A DNA stretch of 57,824 nucleotides from an uncultured Clostridium sp. (GTDB taxonomy: Bacteria > Bacillota_I > Bacilli_A > RF39 > UBA660). Of this stretch, positions 1 through 9,086 are shown piece by piece. The notes under the pieces were generated by a model that saw only the letters and a list, made by a program, of their open reading frames with translations, made no database searches and was not told where the DNA came from. The position numbers and the translations under genes are program-made. Location: assembly GCA_947427095.1 (NCBI GenBank), contig CANEGO010000007.1, forward strand, positions 1 to 57,824, written 5' to 3'. Numbering within the stretch: the stretch's first letter is position 1; the number at the start of each line of letters is the position of its first letter.

Positions 1-437
1 AATAACTTATATAAGTTATTTTTACCTGTGGTAAAAATCTCAAACCCCTTTTCAATTTCACCCGTGGTCAAGCCCATATTATCTACATTAATTTTTTTAT
101 TAGTTTTGATATAAAAGTATGTAGTAAGCATATGTCTTGGTTTAAAAGTTTTTGACCTATAATCCCAAAAATCATCGTAAAAAGCTTCTATTTCTAATAC
201 TTTTTCTAACATTTCGTCGGTTAGTATAATTCCAGTTTCTTCTTTTATCTCTCTTTTTATAGCAACTTCTTCTTTTTCATCACCATCACACTTAACACCA
301 GGAAATATATATACTCCGCCTTCCTTGCTAATAACTATTTTTCCTTCTTTATTTTCTATTATTGCTCTTACTTTTCTAAAGTTAAGCCAACTAGAACTAG
401 GAACTAAATTCTTATCATTTAAAATAATTTTTTTCAT
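1..437 (-). CDS. NUDIX hydrolase, 3' part cut by window edge
   Basis: Reading from the ATG at 437, the minus strand encodes at least 145 residues and runs off the window. The Nudix box is visible around residues 50-75 (a REIKEETGI core preceded by an acidic stretch), typical of enzymes that hydrolyse nucleoside diphosphates linked to another group. The usual PGG before the box reads PGV, so the first Gly of the GX5EX7REUXEEXGU signature is Val. The start codon directly follows the gpsA stop (TAA then ATG), so the two are probably translationally coupled. Substrate cannot be told from the sequence. Confidence 0.8.
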   Translation of the reverse strand, partial: MKKIILNDKNLVPSSSWLNFRKVRAIIENKEGKIVISKEGGVYIFPGVKCDGDEKEEVAIKREIKEETGIILTDEMLEKVLEIEAFYDDFWDYRSKTFKPRHMLTTYFYIKTNKKINVDNMGLTTGEIEKGFEIFTTGKNNLYKL

Positions 438-1412
438 TTACTCTTTTTCCTTTAAAAATGGTAATATCTCATTTATGTTACGGTAACCAAATACAACGTC
501 ATATACGAAATCTATAAATGGCATCTTAACTCTTTTACTTTTTATTAAACCATAAATTGATTTTAAGGTATATACTCCTTCAACAGTTGTGTTATTTAAA
601 TATTCTTCTAACTCTTTTTTAGATGCACCACTACCAAGCTTTTTACCATAAGTATAATTACGCGAAGAATTAGAAGTACAAGTAAGTAGTATATCTCCAA
701 ATCCCGCGAAAGACATTATAGTTTTTTCATTACCACCTAATTTTTTTATTAATTTTCTAGTATCGTTTATACTTTCTGTTAAAAACATGGCTTTAGTAGA
801 CTCTGATACCTTCATTCCATCTAACATTCCAGAGGTTAAAGCAATAATGTTTTTTAATGTACCACAAAGTTCTACCCCTAAAAAATCGTTAGTTGATCTT
901 ATCTTTAACGTATCACTTGAAAGTGCTTTAATAACAACTTCTTTAGTTTTATTATTAGTGGTTGCAAGGGATAATCCAACTAGTTCATCTTTTGCCATAT
1001 CCTTAGCAAAGGATGGCCCTGATATCGTACATAGCTTCTTGGTTTTTAATTTTGTCTTAACAATGTCACTAGCAAAATTATTAGTATTTTGTTCTATTCC
1101 CTTAGATGCTATAACAATATGTTTATCTTTTACATATGGTTTTATTTCTTCACAAACACTAGATAAAAACTTAGTTGCAACCGCAATAACTACTATATCA
1201 CTTCCATCTATTGCTTTACCTGTGTTTTTTGTATAAACAAAATTATTTGGCATCTTAACTCCAGGCAAAGCCTTTTCGTTCATTTTAGTTTTTGTTAAAG
1301 TATCTATCTCTTCTTTTACCTTAGACCAAATTATTATTTTATTATCATTTTTATTAAATCTTAGAGCAAGTCCTAACGCATATGCTCCCGCGCCTAATAT
1401 TGTTATATTCAT
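438..1412 (-). CDS. gpsA: Glycerol-3-phosphate dehydrogenase [NAD(P)+]
   Basis: GpsA reduces dihydroxyacetone phosphate to sn-glycerol 3-phosphate, the backbone for membrane phospholipids. The Rossmann motif GAGAYALGLA lies at the N-terminus, followed by the family motifs KGIE, SGPSFAKD, LKNIIAL and GFGDILLTCTS. The length of 324 residues is normal for the family. A TTG at 1421 would add three codons, but it touches the AAGGGGAG ribosome site; the ATG at 1412 has a 9-base spacing and is chosen. An extended -10 element (TGTTATAAT, about 1432-1439) lies just upstream. The following NUDIX gene abuts its stop codon. Confidence 0.95.
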   Translation of the reverse strand: MNITILGAGAYALGLALRFNKNDNKIIIWSKVKEEIDTLTKTKMNEKALPGVKMPNNFVYTKNTGKAIDGSDIVVIAVATKFLSSVCEEIKPYVKDKHIVIASKGIEQNTNNFASDIVKTKLKTKKLCTISGPSFAKDMAKDELVGLSLATTNNKTKEVVIKALSSDTLKIRSTNDFLGVELCGTLKNIIALTSGMLDGMKVSESTKAMFLTESINDTRKLIKKLGGNEKTIMSFAGFGDILLTCTSNSSRNYTYGKKLGSGASKKELEEYLNNTTVEGVYTLKSIYGLIKSKRVKMPFIDFVYDVVFGYRNINEILPFLKEKE

Positions 1413-1474
1413 TATTATCAACTCCCCTTTTATTATAACATTAACTTTTAAATTTAATTATTAATAATTATTAG

Positions 1475-2380
1475 TTATACGTTTATTTTACTAAGTAAGT
1501 TTTTAATAATTATCCTATCCTCTATTTTTGTTATTGCAAATATTTTTGAACCTATATAATTTATGGATGCACCTAAATGATATAAATCCTTATCATCTAT
1601 TATTATAAACCTATCATGAAAAGTATTTACATATTTAATATCTAATAATGGATATTCTTTGTTAAATTTATCTATATCGGTATTATTTAATTTATTCTTA
1701 TTTTTATCCGTTATTAAAAGTACTTTTACATTAATATCTTTTTTAGATAATATATCAAGTGCTACTTTATCAATGTAATTATCTATTACTATGATTTTTA
1801 CTTTAGCTTTACTTATAATATCTATAATTAAACTATACGCATCATATATTTCTCCATCATAAAATATTTTATTTTTAAATTGTTCTTTGTGATCAAGCCT
1901 ATCAAATAACATCATTATTTTATCATCATGTTCAAATAATGTTCTTTGAATAAATTCTGTTTTATTTTCTACAGATATCATTCTTTTAAATAAATCTTTA
2001 TTTTCGTTTATAAACTTTCTCATTTCTACAAACGTATCCATTATTTTTAACGTTGCCTCTACTGCATTTTTTGTTTTAAGTATAGTTGATAACATATATA
2101 TTCCTTGTTCCGTAAATACAGTGTGTCCTTTTCTAGAGCCACCCTTATTTAACTTTGAAGTCAAATTTTTTGACTTCAAAGTTAAACATTCTAACTCGCT
2201 TATTCTAAAACAATATCTTTTTGGAAATTTATTAGGATTATTTTTTATAGCTTGATTTATTTCTTTAGTACCATTTTTGCAACCATATATTTTTGCTAAA
2301 TCACTATCTAGCATAACTTCTTTTCCTCTTACTTCATAAATCATGTCTTTAATATTAATGTTTTCTGCTATATCATGCAT
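1475..2380 (-). CDS. ORF6N-domain protein with PLD-like C-terminal domain
   Basis: Residues about 13-120 look like an ORF6N (KilA-N/Bro-N type) DNA-binding domain: an E-V-R-G-K-E-V-M-L-D-S-D-L-A-K-I-Y-G start, a FPKRYCFRIS segment and the hallmark VFTEQGIYMLS. A short helical linker follows. The C-terminal third (about 175-301) resembles a single phospholipase-D-type half, with H255-D-R and a following hydrophobic IIID and GAS strand, as in other ORF6N proteins ending in HDRF-type domains. Such proteins are common in prophages and mobile islands and their role is not established. A perfect hairpin lies inside the gene (residues about 66-78). No phage genes flank it. Confidence 0.7.
   Translation of the reverse strand: MHDIAENINIKDMIYEVRGKEVMLDSDLAKIYGCKNGTKEINQAIKNNPNKFPKRYCFRISELECLTLKSKNLTSKLNKGGSRKGHTVFTEQGIYMLSTILKTKNAVEATLKIMDTFVEMRKFINENKDLFKRMISVENKTEFIQRTLFEHDDKIMMLFDRLDHKEQFKNKIFYDGEIYDAYSLIIDIISKAKVKIIVIDNYIDKVALDILSKKDINVKVLLITDKNKNKLNNTDIDKFNKEYPLLDIKYVNTFHDRFIIIDDKDLYHLGASINYIGSKIFAITKIEDRIIIKNLLSKINV
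2148..2186. repeat. Perfect 18-bp inverted repeat inside the ORF6N gene
   Basis: Arms 2148-2165 and 2169-2186 are exact reverse complements with a 3-base loop (TTT). The sequence is coding (residues about 66-78 of the ORF6N protein), where it specifies an L-T-L-K-S-K-N-L-T-S-K-L-N stretch. It lacks a following T-run, so it is not a standard terminator. Confidence 0.9.
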
Positions 2381-2412
2381 TATTTCTTCCCCTTCTTACA
2401 AGACACTAAAAA

Positions 2413-2471
2413 AAGTGACTTCTTTGATTTTAACTTGTAATTACACACACTAAAATCAAATTACATCACTT
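2413..2471 (-). terminator. Long imperfect hairpin downstream of the paralogue pair
   Basis: The arms pair as AAGTGA (2413-2418) with TCACTT (2466-2471) and TTTGATTTTA (2423-2432) with TAAAATCAAA (2451-2460), with small internal loops. On the minus strand the stem ends in TCACTT followed by further Ts, fitting a terminator for the genes ending at 2543. A competing pairing of TAACTTGT (2431-2438) with ACAAGTTA (about 2482-2490) also exists. Confidence 0.5.
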
Positions 2472-2542
2472 AAATTTTTCCCACAAGTTAATGCTTATTA
2501 TTCTATCAAATTATATAAATAATTTCTACTCTTTTCTAATTT

Positions 2543-4213
2543 TTATTTCATATCTTTTTTTACATTCATTTTCTTTATTAAAACTCCTAATTCACTTTTA
2601 GCTATTGGATTACCACTTTCTATTTCTTCTTGAGCCCTATCTTTCCAAGTTCCTCTGTGATAAATTCTTCTGCATAACTTACCATTTATAATTTCTGCTT
2701 TACTCATCTTAGATAGCAAGTAAAAACTCGGTAAATCCATTACGTATATTGCTTCTCCAAAAGCTAAACGCTTAGTTTTTTCGTTTTCATAGTATTTATC
2801 TAATATAACCTTACCATTACTATAACAATAACCTACATATCCACTAAAAGTAGATTTGCCCTTTAACATACAAAATGGATTTGATGAGTCAAAGAATGAT
2901 TTTTTATCCATGTATAAATTCATTAAATGTTCTTTAAATTCTTCTTCATCTCTTACTTTGGTTTCTTTACTGACTTTATTAATTAAATCAGTAGTTTCTT
3001 TATTTATCGTCTCATCATTAGGCAACAAAAAATCCCAATTAAGTCTTATGTCAGTTAAATAATCATCCATGTAAGAATTAATTTCTTCTGGTGTCATACC
3101 ATTAAAATAATCTCTAGAAAAATCTATAAAATTTAATTCAGGACTTTCTACTAACATATTTCTAAATTCTTTTTCTATGTATTTATAATTAATAGTAATA
3201 CGATTAATATGATTACCTTTGTTTTTTCCAAAATAATCAAATACCTCTAAAGTAGTATTTTTTTTATTAACCTCACATTCTTTTAAATAACTTGCAACAT
3301 AATACAAATACTTTTGTTTATCATTGTAATTAAGAACACCATTAATTAAATAATGATAAGCGGTAAACAAAGACAATTTATCTTCATCTATCTTACAACT
3401 TTTTGTAAAATAAATAGGCATTTTATCTAAAAATTCTAAATAACTTTTAAGATTATTAGCATATATACTATACATCGATGAGGCTGAATCAATGTATTTT
3501 TCTAATGAAAAGCCACCTTTAAAATATTCATAATACTCTGAATAACTACCAAAACCTTTATTCATATTTTGAATTGCTGCTAATTTCATAGGTAAGATTT
3601 CACAACTTTCTATTGCAAGCACCTCTTTAAATTTCTCTTTAAAATCAATATATTCTTCATAAATAATTGGAAATTTTTTTCTTAATTCTTTTTCTGTTTT
3701 AACATTTCGTAAATTTTCTATTCCTTTATTTAACTCATATGAAATATTCTCATAATCTGTTTTCTCATAAAATACTTCCAGTTTTTTACTTAGTAAGGCA
3801 TCATAAATATTATGAAGTGCTAATTTGCTAGATATTACTAAACGAGTTTTTAAATCATCATCTGTTGAAAACGAAAAAGCAAAGCCAAAAGATGGAATAA
3901 GAAAAGAATATTTTATTCCGAACTCTTTATTTATGGATGAAAAAATAGATTTTACATTTTCTAATATTATAAGGCTTAGCGTTTGCTTATCTTCACTTAG
4001 CTCTCCTAATTCTGAAAAATATATACAATATTCTACAGGAGCAGTTACTGGAACTCCAATATTTAAACAATTGAAAGTATCGAATCTTTTTTCTTGTTTT
4101 TTATCCTTATCAATATAACTTTTGTTTCCTAAGCCAAGGCCATCCGTTATGTTGATGCCATAGTCAGGAACTTTAGAATTTTTATTATTTAAAACTTTTA
4201 AATTATCGGACAT
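2543..4213 (-). CDS. Uncharacterised protein, paralogue of the adjacent upstream gene
   Basis: I do not recognise this family. The 556-residue protein is clearly homologous over most of its length to the gene at 4217-5932, sharing LNIG near the N-terminus, PELNFIDFSR, GMTPEEIN, LNWDFLLPNDE and a C-terminal block with KVILDKY, RLAFG-AIY-MDL, LLSKMSKAEIINGKLC and RIYHRGTW. There is no signal peptide or membrane segment, so it is probably cytoplasmic. It starts 3 bases after the stop of its partner, with its ribosome site inside the partner's last codons, so the pair is co-translated. The invariant His-Arg-Gly-Thr-Trp motif is a candidate functional site. Confidence 0.8.
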   Translation of the reverse strand: MSDNLKVLNNKNSKVPDYGINITDGLGLGNKSYIDKDKKQEKRFDTFNCLNIGVPVTAPVEYCIYFSELGELSEDKQTLSLIILENVKSIFSSINKEFGIKYSFLIPSFGFAFSFSTDDDLKTRLVISSKLALHNIYDALLSKKLEVFYEKTDYENISYELNKGIENLRNVKTEKELRKKFPIIYEEYIDFKEKFKEVLAIESCEILPMKLAAIQNMNKGFGSYSEYYEYFKGGFSLEKYIDSASSMYSIYANNLKSYLEFLDKMPIYFTKSCKIDEDKLSLFTAYHYLINGVLNYNDKQKYLYYVASYLKECEVNKKNTTLEVFDYFGKNKGNHINRITINYKYIEKEFRNMLVESPELNFIDFSRDYFNGMTPEEINSYMDDYLTDIRLNWDFLLPNDETINKETTDLINKVSKETKVRDEEEFKEHLMNLYMDKKSFFDSSNPFCMLKGKSTFSGYVGYCYSNGKVILDKYYENEKTKRLAFGEAIYVMDLPSFYLLSKMSKAEIINGKLCRRIYHRGTWKDRAQEEIESGNPIAKSELGVLIKKMNVKKDMK

Positions 4214-4216
4214 AAT

Positions 4217-5932
4217 TTAACCCTTCTTACTTTTTAATTTTTTAAATTCATATGCTAAAGAATTATCCATTGAAACAGCTTCTCCACTATTTATTATTTC
4301 TAAGGTTCTTTCTTTCCAAGTACCTCTATGATAAATTCTTTGGCATAACTTGCCATTTATTATCTCTGCTTTACTCATTTTAGATAACATATAAAAACTT
4401 GCTAAGTCCATTATGTATATTGCATCTCCAAAAGCTAATCTACCTGTATTTTCGTTAGCAAAATACTTATCTAAAATTACTTTACCATTATAATAGCAAA
4501 ATGCTCTATAGCCATTAAAAGCGGATTTTCCTTCTAAAATGCAGAAAGGTTCAGACGATTCAAATAATTCTTTCTTTTCATAATATAATTCTAGCTTTTG
4601 CTTCTTAAATGCCTCTTCATCTTTAACTTTAGTTCGCTTACTTTCCTTATTAATTAACTCTAATGTTTTTCTTTCAATTGATTCATCATTAGGAAGTAAG
4701 AAATCCCAATTTAATCTAACATATTCTAAATACTCTTCCATGTACATATTTATTTCTTCTGGAGTCATACCAATAAATCTTTGCCTTGATAAATCAATAA
4801 AGTTAAGCTCTGGACTCTTTACCAAAATCTCCTTAAACGCTTCTTTTAAATAATCATAGTTAATTTTTATCTTTTTCTCTTTAGTACCTGGCATTATATT
4901 ATAAACTTCAATTGATGTATTATTATGTTTAGTTTTAAATTCTCTTAAATAACTTGCGATATAATATAAATAATTTTGCGTATTTTCTTCACTTGTTTTA
5001 GCATTTACTAAATGTATATATGCAACTAATAAAGCCATTTTATTTTCGTTTACCATACAACTTTCAGTAAAGTAAATAGGAGTTGATGACATTAGCTTAA
5101 GAACATCCTTTAGATTACTAAAGTATTTATCATACATATCAGAGATCTCTGATATGTATTTTTCTATAGAAAAATTTTTTGCAAATTCTTTATACTCATC
5201 AAAATTGCCATAAATATTATTAAATACCTTAATACAATTTATTTTAATGGCTAGTGGTTTATCATCAATTAAATCAATTAGTTTAATATAGTTTTTATGT
5301 TCTTCATATTGTTGATATAAATTTGGATACTTCCTTTTAAATTCCTTTGGATATTTTATACTTCTTAAATCTTTTAATCGTTCCTTTAATAAACTCCCTG
5401 ATAGTTCAAGGTTGTCCCATGCTTCTTTTTTATATCCTGTTTTAACTTTAAACATATTCATTAGTTCTAGATAAAAGCCAAATGACGAAAACACTAGCGA
5501 AGTTTTTAAATTTTCATCCGTATAAACTGAATAACTAGTTTTAGTATATGGTCTTAAAAAAGAGTATTTGACGCCGATTTCTTTATTTATATTTTCAAAT
5601 AAGGCATTTTTATTGTAATCTATAACATTCCCGAATTTCTTCTCATCAGATGAATCACTTATTTCTATCAAATCAGCATATGGGATTGCCGATAGCAAAG
5701 GCAAAGTTGTTGGTATTCCTATGTTTAAACAATCAAAGTCACTATATTTTGCAGTACCTTTTATTTCGTTAAAATCGCTTAAAATTTCATCTGCCATATT
5801 TTTTTTGCTTATCTTTTTTTCTTTATTTCCATTAATCAAAATCGTTTTAGGAAAATTATTTTTACTCATGTTTTGAAGATTATGTTGTTCAAAGATATTT
5901 AATTCTTTTTTCATATCAGTTTTTATTTCCAT
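4217..5932 (-). CDS. Uncharacterised protein, paralogue of the adjacent downstream gene
   Basis: A 571-residue protein of unknown family, starting behind a strong AAAGGAGGGG ribosome site. It shares the same block order as the gene at 2543-4213: an N-terminal LNIGIPTT segment, the middle PELNFIDLSR, GMTPEEINMYM and LNWDFLLPNDES, and a C-terminal KVILDKY, RLAFGDAIYIMDL, SKAEIINGKLC and RIYHRGTWKER. The N-terminal 40 residues are basic and differ most between the two. No transmembrane helix or known catalytic motif was seen. Divergence is high enough that the duplication is old, yet both copies are intact, suggesting both are needed, perhaps as a heteromer (inference). Confidence 0.8.
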   Translation of the reverse strand: MEIKTDMKKELNIFEQHNLQNMSKNNFPKTILINGNKEKKISKKNMADEILSDFNEIKGTAKYSDFDCLNIGIPTTLPLLSAIPYADLIEISDSSDEKKFGNVIDYNKNALFENINKEIGVKYSFLRPYTKTSYSVYTDENLKTSLVFSSFGFYLELMNMFKVKTGYKKEAWDNLELSGSLLKERLKDLRSIKYPKEFKRKYPNLYQQYEEHKNYIKLIDLIDDKPLAIKINCIKVFNNIYGNFDEYKEFAKNFSIEKYISEISDMYDKYFSNLKDVLKLMSSTPIYFTESCMVNENKMALLVAYIHLVNAKTSEENTQNYLYYIASYLREFKTKHNNTSIEVYNIMPGTKEKKIKINYDYLKEAFKEILVKSPELNFIDLSRQRFIGMTPEEINMYMEEYLEYVRLNWDFLLPNDESIERKTLELINKESKRTKVKDEEAFKKQKLELYYEKKELFESSEPFCILEGKSAFNGYRAFCYYNGKVILDKYFANENTGRLAFGDAIYIMDLASFYMLSKMSKAEIINGKLCQRIYHRGTWKERTLEIINSGEAVSMDNSLAYEFKKLKSKKG

Positions 5933-5993
5933 AACGCCCCTCCTTTTTGATGTAACGTTTATGATAACATATTATTGTTATTATTACAATCTT

Positions 5994-6881
5994 TCATTTC
6001 ATTCTTATTTTTACGGTATCAGTATTGGAGATATTACCTATTAATAAAGATGAAGAGGGATTATGTTTTTTTATATTTTCTTTTACGTTTTTTTCATCAT
6101 AATTAGCATAGCAATAGCGACACATATGCATGCACGTGTTATATTCTCCTATATCTACCATCGAAACACACTTACACTTTTTGCCTCTTGCAGTCCACGT
6201 TTTAAATTTAGTTTTGCCAGTTAAAGCTTTCGCTACTTCTTTAGTAACGCAATCAGATACTTTAAATCCGTATTCGCTTAAGTTACGTTTTTCTGCGCAA
6301 GTTTGAACAGTCATACCATGTTTTTTGGCACTATTATAAAAAGAAGTTCCAATCACCTTATAATCTTCTTCAGTTAACGTTTTAGGCTTTAAATAAGGCA
6401 AGTTATACCTAACATTTTGATACATATCCAAAAAAGATATTATTATTTTACTTACATATCCATCAAGTAATTCACACATTCTATCAAAGTTTTTAACATG
6501 ATATTCTAACGAGTAATTATCATTTATAAATACTGGATCATACCTTACCCATATTTTAGCTTTTCCTATTTTTTTAGACAATTTTTTAATAGCTTCTATT
6601 ACCTTTCCCTTAGAAGGTACGTTTGGTTCTATATCTTTTTTATAAGGTGTTAAAGTAACATGGAATATAAATGGTATTTTTATGTTATCTAGCTTATTAA
6701 GAATTGGAATAGGATTTTTAGTACAAAAAACAATTCCATCAACATCGCTAAAGTTTATTCTGCTTATCTTCTTAGGATAAAACGGATTTCTAACATCAAC
6801 AAATCCCATATTTAACCTTTTCATAAACCAGCTGGTATAAAAAGCTACTATATCAGTTCTACCGCTTACGTTTAATATCAT
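5994..6881 (-). CDS. DUF1848 family radical-SAM-like protein
   Basis: The protein begins MILNVSGRTDIVAFY and continues with VDVRNPF, the pattern of DUF1848 proteins. The C-terminal part carries a cysteine cluster, C-K-C followed by CMHMCRYCYANYD, which resembles the CxxxCxxC iron-sulfur site of radical SAM enzymes; DUF1848 function is not established. Cysteine residues near TVQTCAEK and VSDCVTKE are also typical of the family. The start at 6881 is preferred over the GTG at 6890 because GGCGGTGG then sits 5 bases upstream and the family usually starts here. It lies after the paralogue pair in the same direction, with about 50 bases between them. Confidence 0.85.
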   Translation of the reverse strand: MILNVSGRTDIVAFYTSWFMKRLNMGFVDVRNPFYPKKISRINFSDVDGIVFCTKNPIPILNKLDNIKIPFIFHVTLTPYKKDIEPNVPSKGKVIEAIKKLSKKIGKAKIWVRYDPVFINDNYSLEYHVKNFDRMCELLDGYVSKIIISFLDMYQNVRYNLPYLKPKTLTEEDYKVIGTSFYNSAKKHGMTVQTCAEKRNLSEYGFKVSDCVTKEVAKALTGKTKFKTWTARGKKCKCVSMVDIGEYNTCMHMCRYCYANYDEKNVKENIKKHNPSSSLLIGNISNTDTVKIRMK

Positions 6882-6978
6882 GTAATCCACCGCCTTAAAA
6901 TAATTATATCTTTTATATAATATCTTATATCTTTTATTATTTAGCTATATGGTCTTCCATCTATTATTTTATATTAAA

Positions 6979-7683
6979 CTAATTCTTAATATGAAGCTTA
7001 CAAAAATAACCTACTATTAAATTATATAATTCATTAACACTTATTTCATTTAAATTAAAAATAAAAGATCCATCAACTTCGTTAGAACCAATACTAAAGT
7101 CATTAATTAAGTTAGGATATTTTTTTATTAAATACTCTAAGCTAGGCCCATCCCCATGTTTATAAACATTACAAACATTTCTATATTTATCAATAGTTTC
7201 TTTAAAATCCTCATCAAATTTGAAATTTTCCGACTTTTCTAAAATCTTTATTGCACCAAATAAAGAATTAACTGAAGAGTGTAAATCTAAGTTAACAAAA
7301 GATATCAATTCCTTTTCAAACGTTAAGTATATTTGCATAATAAAACTCATGATTATATTATGCCTAACATACCTTATAGCATAAAACGCGTCCAAAGACT
7401 TATTTATAGTTCTTATTTCATTATTAGGCAAATCATCTGAACATGGCCTTAAAGTAACTTTTGCCTCATCTATATCCAAAATAATGTCTTTCATAAAACT
7501 AGATAAATTTGGTTTTATTTGATTTAAAAACTTACTGTCTGAATCATTTAATTTAATATGAGAAAACACTTTTTCTATCGTACCATCATTATCAAAACCT
7601 GATATTATTAAGTCAAATTCATTTTTTATCGTATCTAAAATTAATTTTATTTTTCTAAAAAAGGGTTCATATTTTCCATTCAT
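6979..7683 (-). CDS. Uncharacterised helical protein, possibly HEPN-like
   Basis: A 234-residue, largely alpha-helical protein with no signal peptide. Residues 168-178 read RNVCNVYKHGD, which recalls the polar Arg/Asn...His motif of HEPN-type domains, although the spacing (Arg-x7-His) is longer than the classical Rx4-6H. A long hydrophobic helix (about 108-130) would fit the helical bundle. No toxin/antitoxin partner is evident beside it. An extended -10 (TGTTATAAT, 7722-7729) lies upstream, so it probably has its own promoter. The HEPN link is a guess. Confidence 0.55.
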   Translation of the reverse strand: MNGKYEPFFRKIKLILDTIKNEFDLIISGFDNDGTIEKVFSHIKLNDSDSKFLNQIKPNLSSFMKDIILDIDEAKVTLRPCSDDLPNNEIRTINKSLDAFYAIRYVRHNIIMSFIMQIYLTFEKELISFVNLDLHSSVNSLFGAIKILEKSENFKFDEDFKETIDKYRNVCNVYKHGDGPSLEYLIKKYPNLINDFSIGSNEVDGSFIFNLNEISVNELYNLIVGYFCKLHIKN

Positions 7684-7732
7684 TTTATCACCATAATACC
7701 TTAATAACTACATTATTTTTTATTATAACATA

Positions 7733-7752
7733 AAAAGGCCTATTAGCCTTTT
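7733..7752 (-). terminator. Terminator after the D,D-carboxypeptidase gene
   Basis: AAAAGGC (7733-7739) pairs with GCCTTTT (7746-7752) across a 6-base loop. The minus-strand product ends in a T-rich run, and the hairpin overlaps the stop codon region of the gene at 7751. Confidence 0.7.
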
Positions 7753-9028
7753 AAATATTTCCTGAGAATATACTCTTTATTGATCTTTTATATAATTCTA
7801 ATATGTTAGCTTTTTCTACATCCTTTTTTACTGTTAGTTCAACTTTACTTATTACTTCATTTCCATCCTTTAAATTTAATATACCTATTTTATCTCCACT
7901 TTTAATTGGTAATTTCATCTTATCTAATTTTATTTCATAATTTAAACTTTTATTTTCTTCTCCTCTTTCTTTTAACACACTAGCGTCACTTTTAGGAACT
8001 ATTAAAACGGTTTCATTTTTAGCTTTTGAAATTGTTTTTCTTGATACTATCTCACCTTTTTTTACCTCTACTTGCATCTCATAAGAATTAAATCCGTAAT
8101 CAAGTAAAGTGGACATGTTGCTGTTTCTTTTTTTACTATCACTCGCACCCATAATTGTTGCAATAAGCCTCATACTATCTTTTTTAGCCGTTGCAGTAAG
8201 ACAATATCCGGCTTCTTTAGTATAACCAGTTTTAAGCCCATCCGCACCATCATAAGTTTTAATCAATTTATTAGTATTAACTAACCAAAATTTGTTATCA
8301 GTATTTTGTCTTAAATAATCTTCATAAATGGTAGTAAATTCAAATATTTTTTCATGTTTAACTAATTCCCTAGCCATCAAAGACATATCGTATGCTGATG
8401 AATAATGATTAGCTTCATCTAATCCCACCGCGTTTTTAAAGTTAGTATCTTTAAGTCCTAACTCTTTAGCCTTAGCATTCATTTTGCTTACAAACTTTTC
8501 TTCTGTTCCTGCTATTCTTTCCGCGAAAACAACCGTTGCATCATTAGCAGACCCAATTGCAACAGCTTTAAATAAATCTTTTACACTCATTTTTTCATTA
8601 GGTTGTAAAAATATTTGTGAGCCACCCATAGATGCAGCATATTCGCTTGCAACTAAGGTATCAGTCCATTTTAGTTTACCATCTTCTATCGCTTCCATGA
8701 TAAGAATCATACTCATTATCTTCGTCATAGAAGCTGGAGCATACCTATCATGGGCGTTTTTTTCATAAAGAATTTTCCCGGTTGACGCCTCAATTAGTAT
8801 TGCACTTTTGCCATCATTTAATAATCCATCATTTAATGTCTTGGAATCGGTTTCTTCACTAACATTTTTCTCATTACAACTTTCATCTTTACAACCATCT
8901 TCCGTTTCAATCACATTTTCTTTTTTGGTAGTGGTTACCTTAACATCATCATTTTCGCTACTTACGTTAGCAAAAACAAATGGTACAAAAAGAAACATAC
9001 AAATAATAAAAAAACATATTTTTTTCAT
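7751..9028 (-). CDS. dacF: D-alanyl-D-alanine carboxypeptidase (PBP5/DacF type)
   Basis: This enzyme trims the terminal D-Ala from peptidoglycan stem peptides outside the membrane. A signal peptide spans residues 1-20 (hydrophobic FFIICMFLFVPFVFA). After a low-complexity acidic linker (20-70) the penicillin-binding fold shows the catalytic S100-M-T-K103, the S160-A-N162 triad and K266-T-G. A C-terminal PBP5-type beta domain is followed by an amphipathic helix (ILELYKRSIKSIF) that probably attaches to the membrane. The start at 9028 follows AGAGGTG. DacF is usually sporulation-linked in Bacilli, but dacA-like vegetative use is equally possible. Confidence 0.92.
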   Translation of the reverse strand: MKKICFFIICMFLFVPFVFANVSSENDDVKVTTTKKENVIETEDGCKDESCNEKNVSEETDSKTLNDGLLNDGKSAILIEASTGKILYEKNAHDRYAPASMTKIMSMILIMEAIEDGKLKWTDTLVASEYAASMGGSQIFLQPNEKMSVKDLFKAVAIGSANDATVVFAERIAGTEEKFVSKMNAKAKELGLKDTNFKNAVGLDEANHYSSAYDMSLMARELVKHEKIFEFTTIYEDYLRQNTDNKFWLVNTNKLIKTYDGADGLKTGYTKEAGYCLTATAKKDSMRLIATIMGASDSKKRNSNMSTLLDYGFNSYEMQVEVKKGEIVSRKTISKAKNETVLIVPKSDASVLKERGEENKSLNYEIKLDKMKLPIKSGDKIGILNLKDGNEVISKVELTVKKDVEKANILELYKRSIKSIFSGNI

Positions 9029-9086
9029 TTAAACACCTCTAATAAAAAATATGTCTTTTATTACAATTTATACATTCAAGTTTTAT

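Noticed and set aside
787-1236. Long plus-strand frame opposite gpsA
   Set aside because: It is the antisense shadow of gpsA, which has clear family motifs; the plus frame has no ribosome site or known domain.
1455-1470. 16-bp palindrome TAATTATTAATAATTA
   Set aside because: Made only of A and T in a region of that composition; chance is likely and no function is indicated.
6891-6978. Near-direct repeats of ATATCTTTTAT in the gap before the DUF1848 gene
   Set aside because: Short, AT-only and two copies; not enough to call a repeat family or CRISPR.
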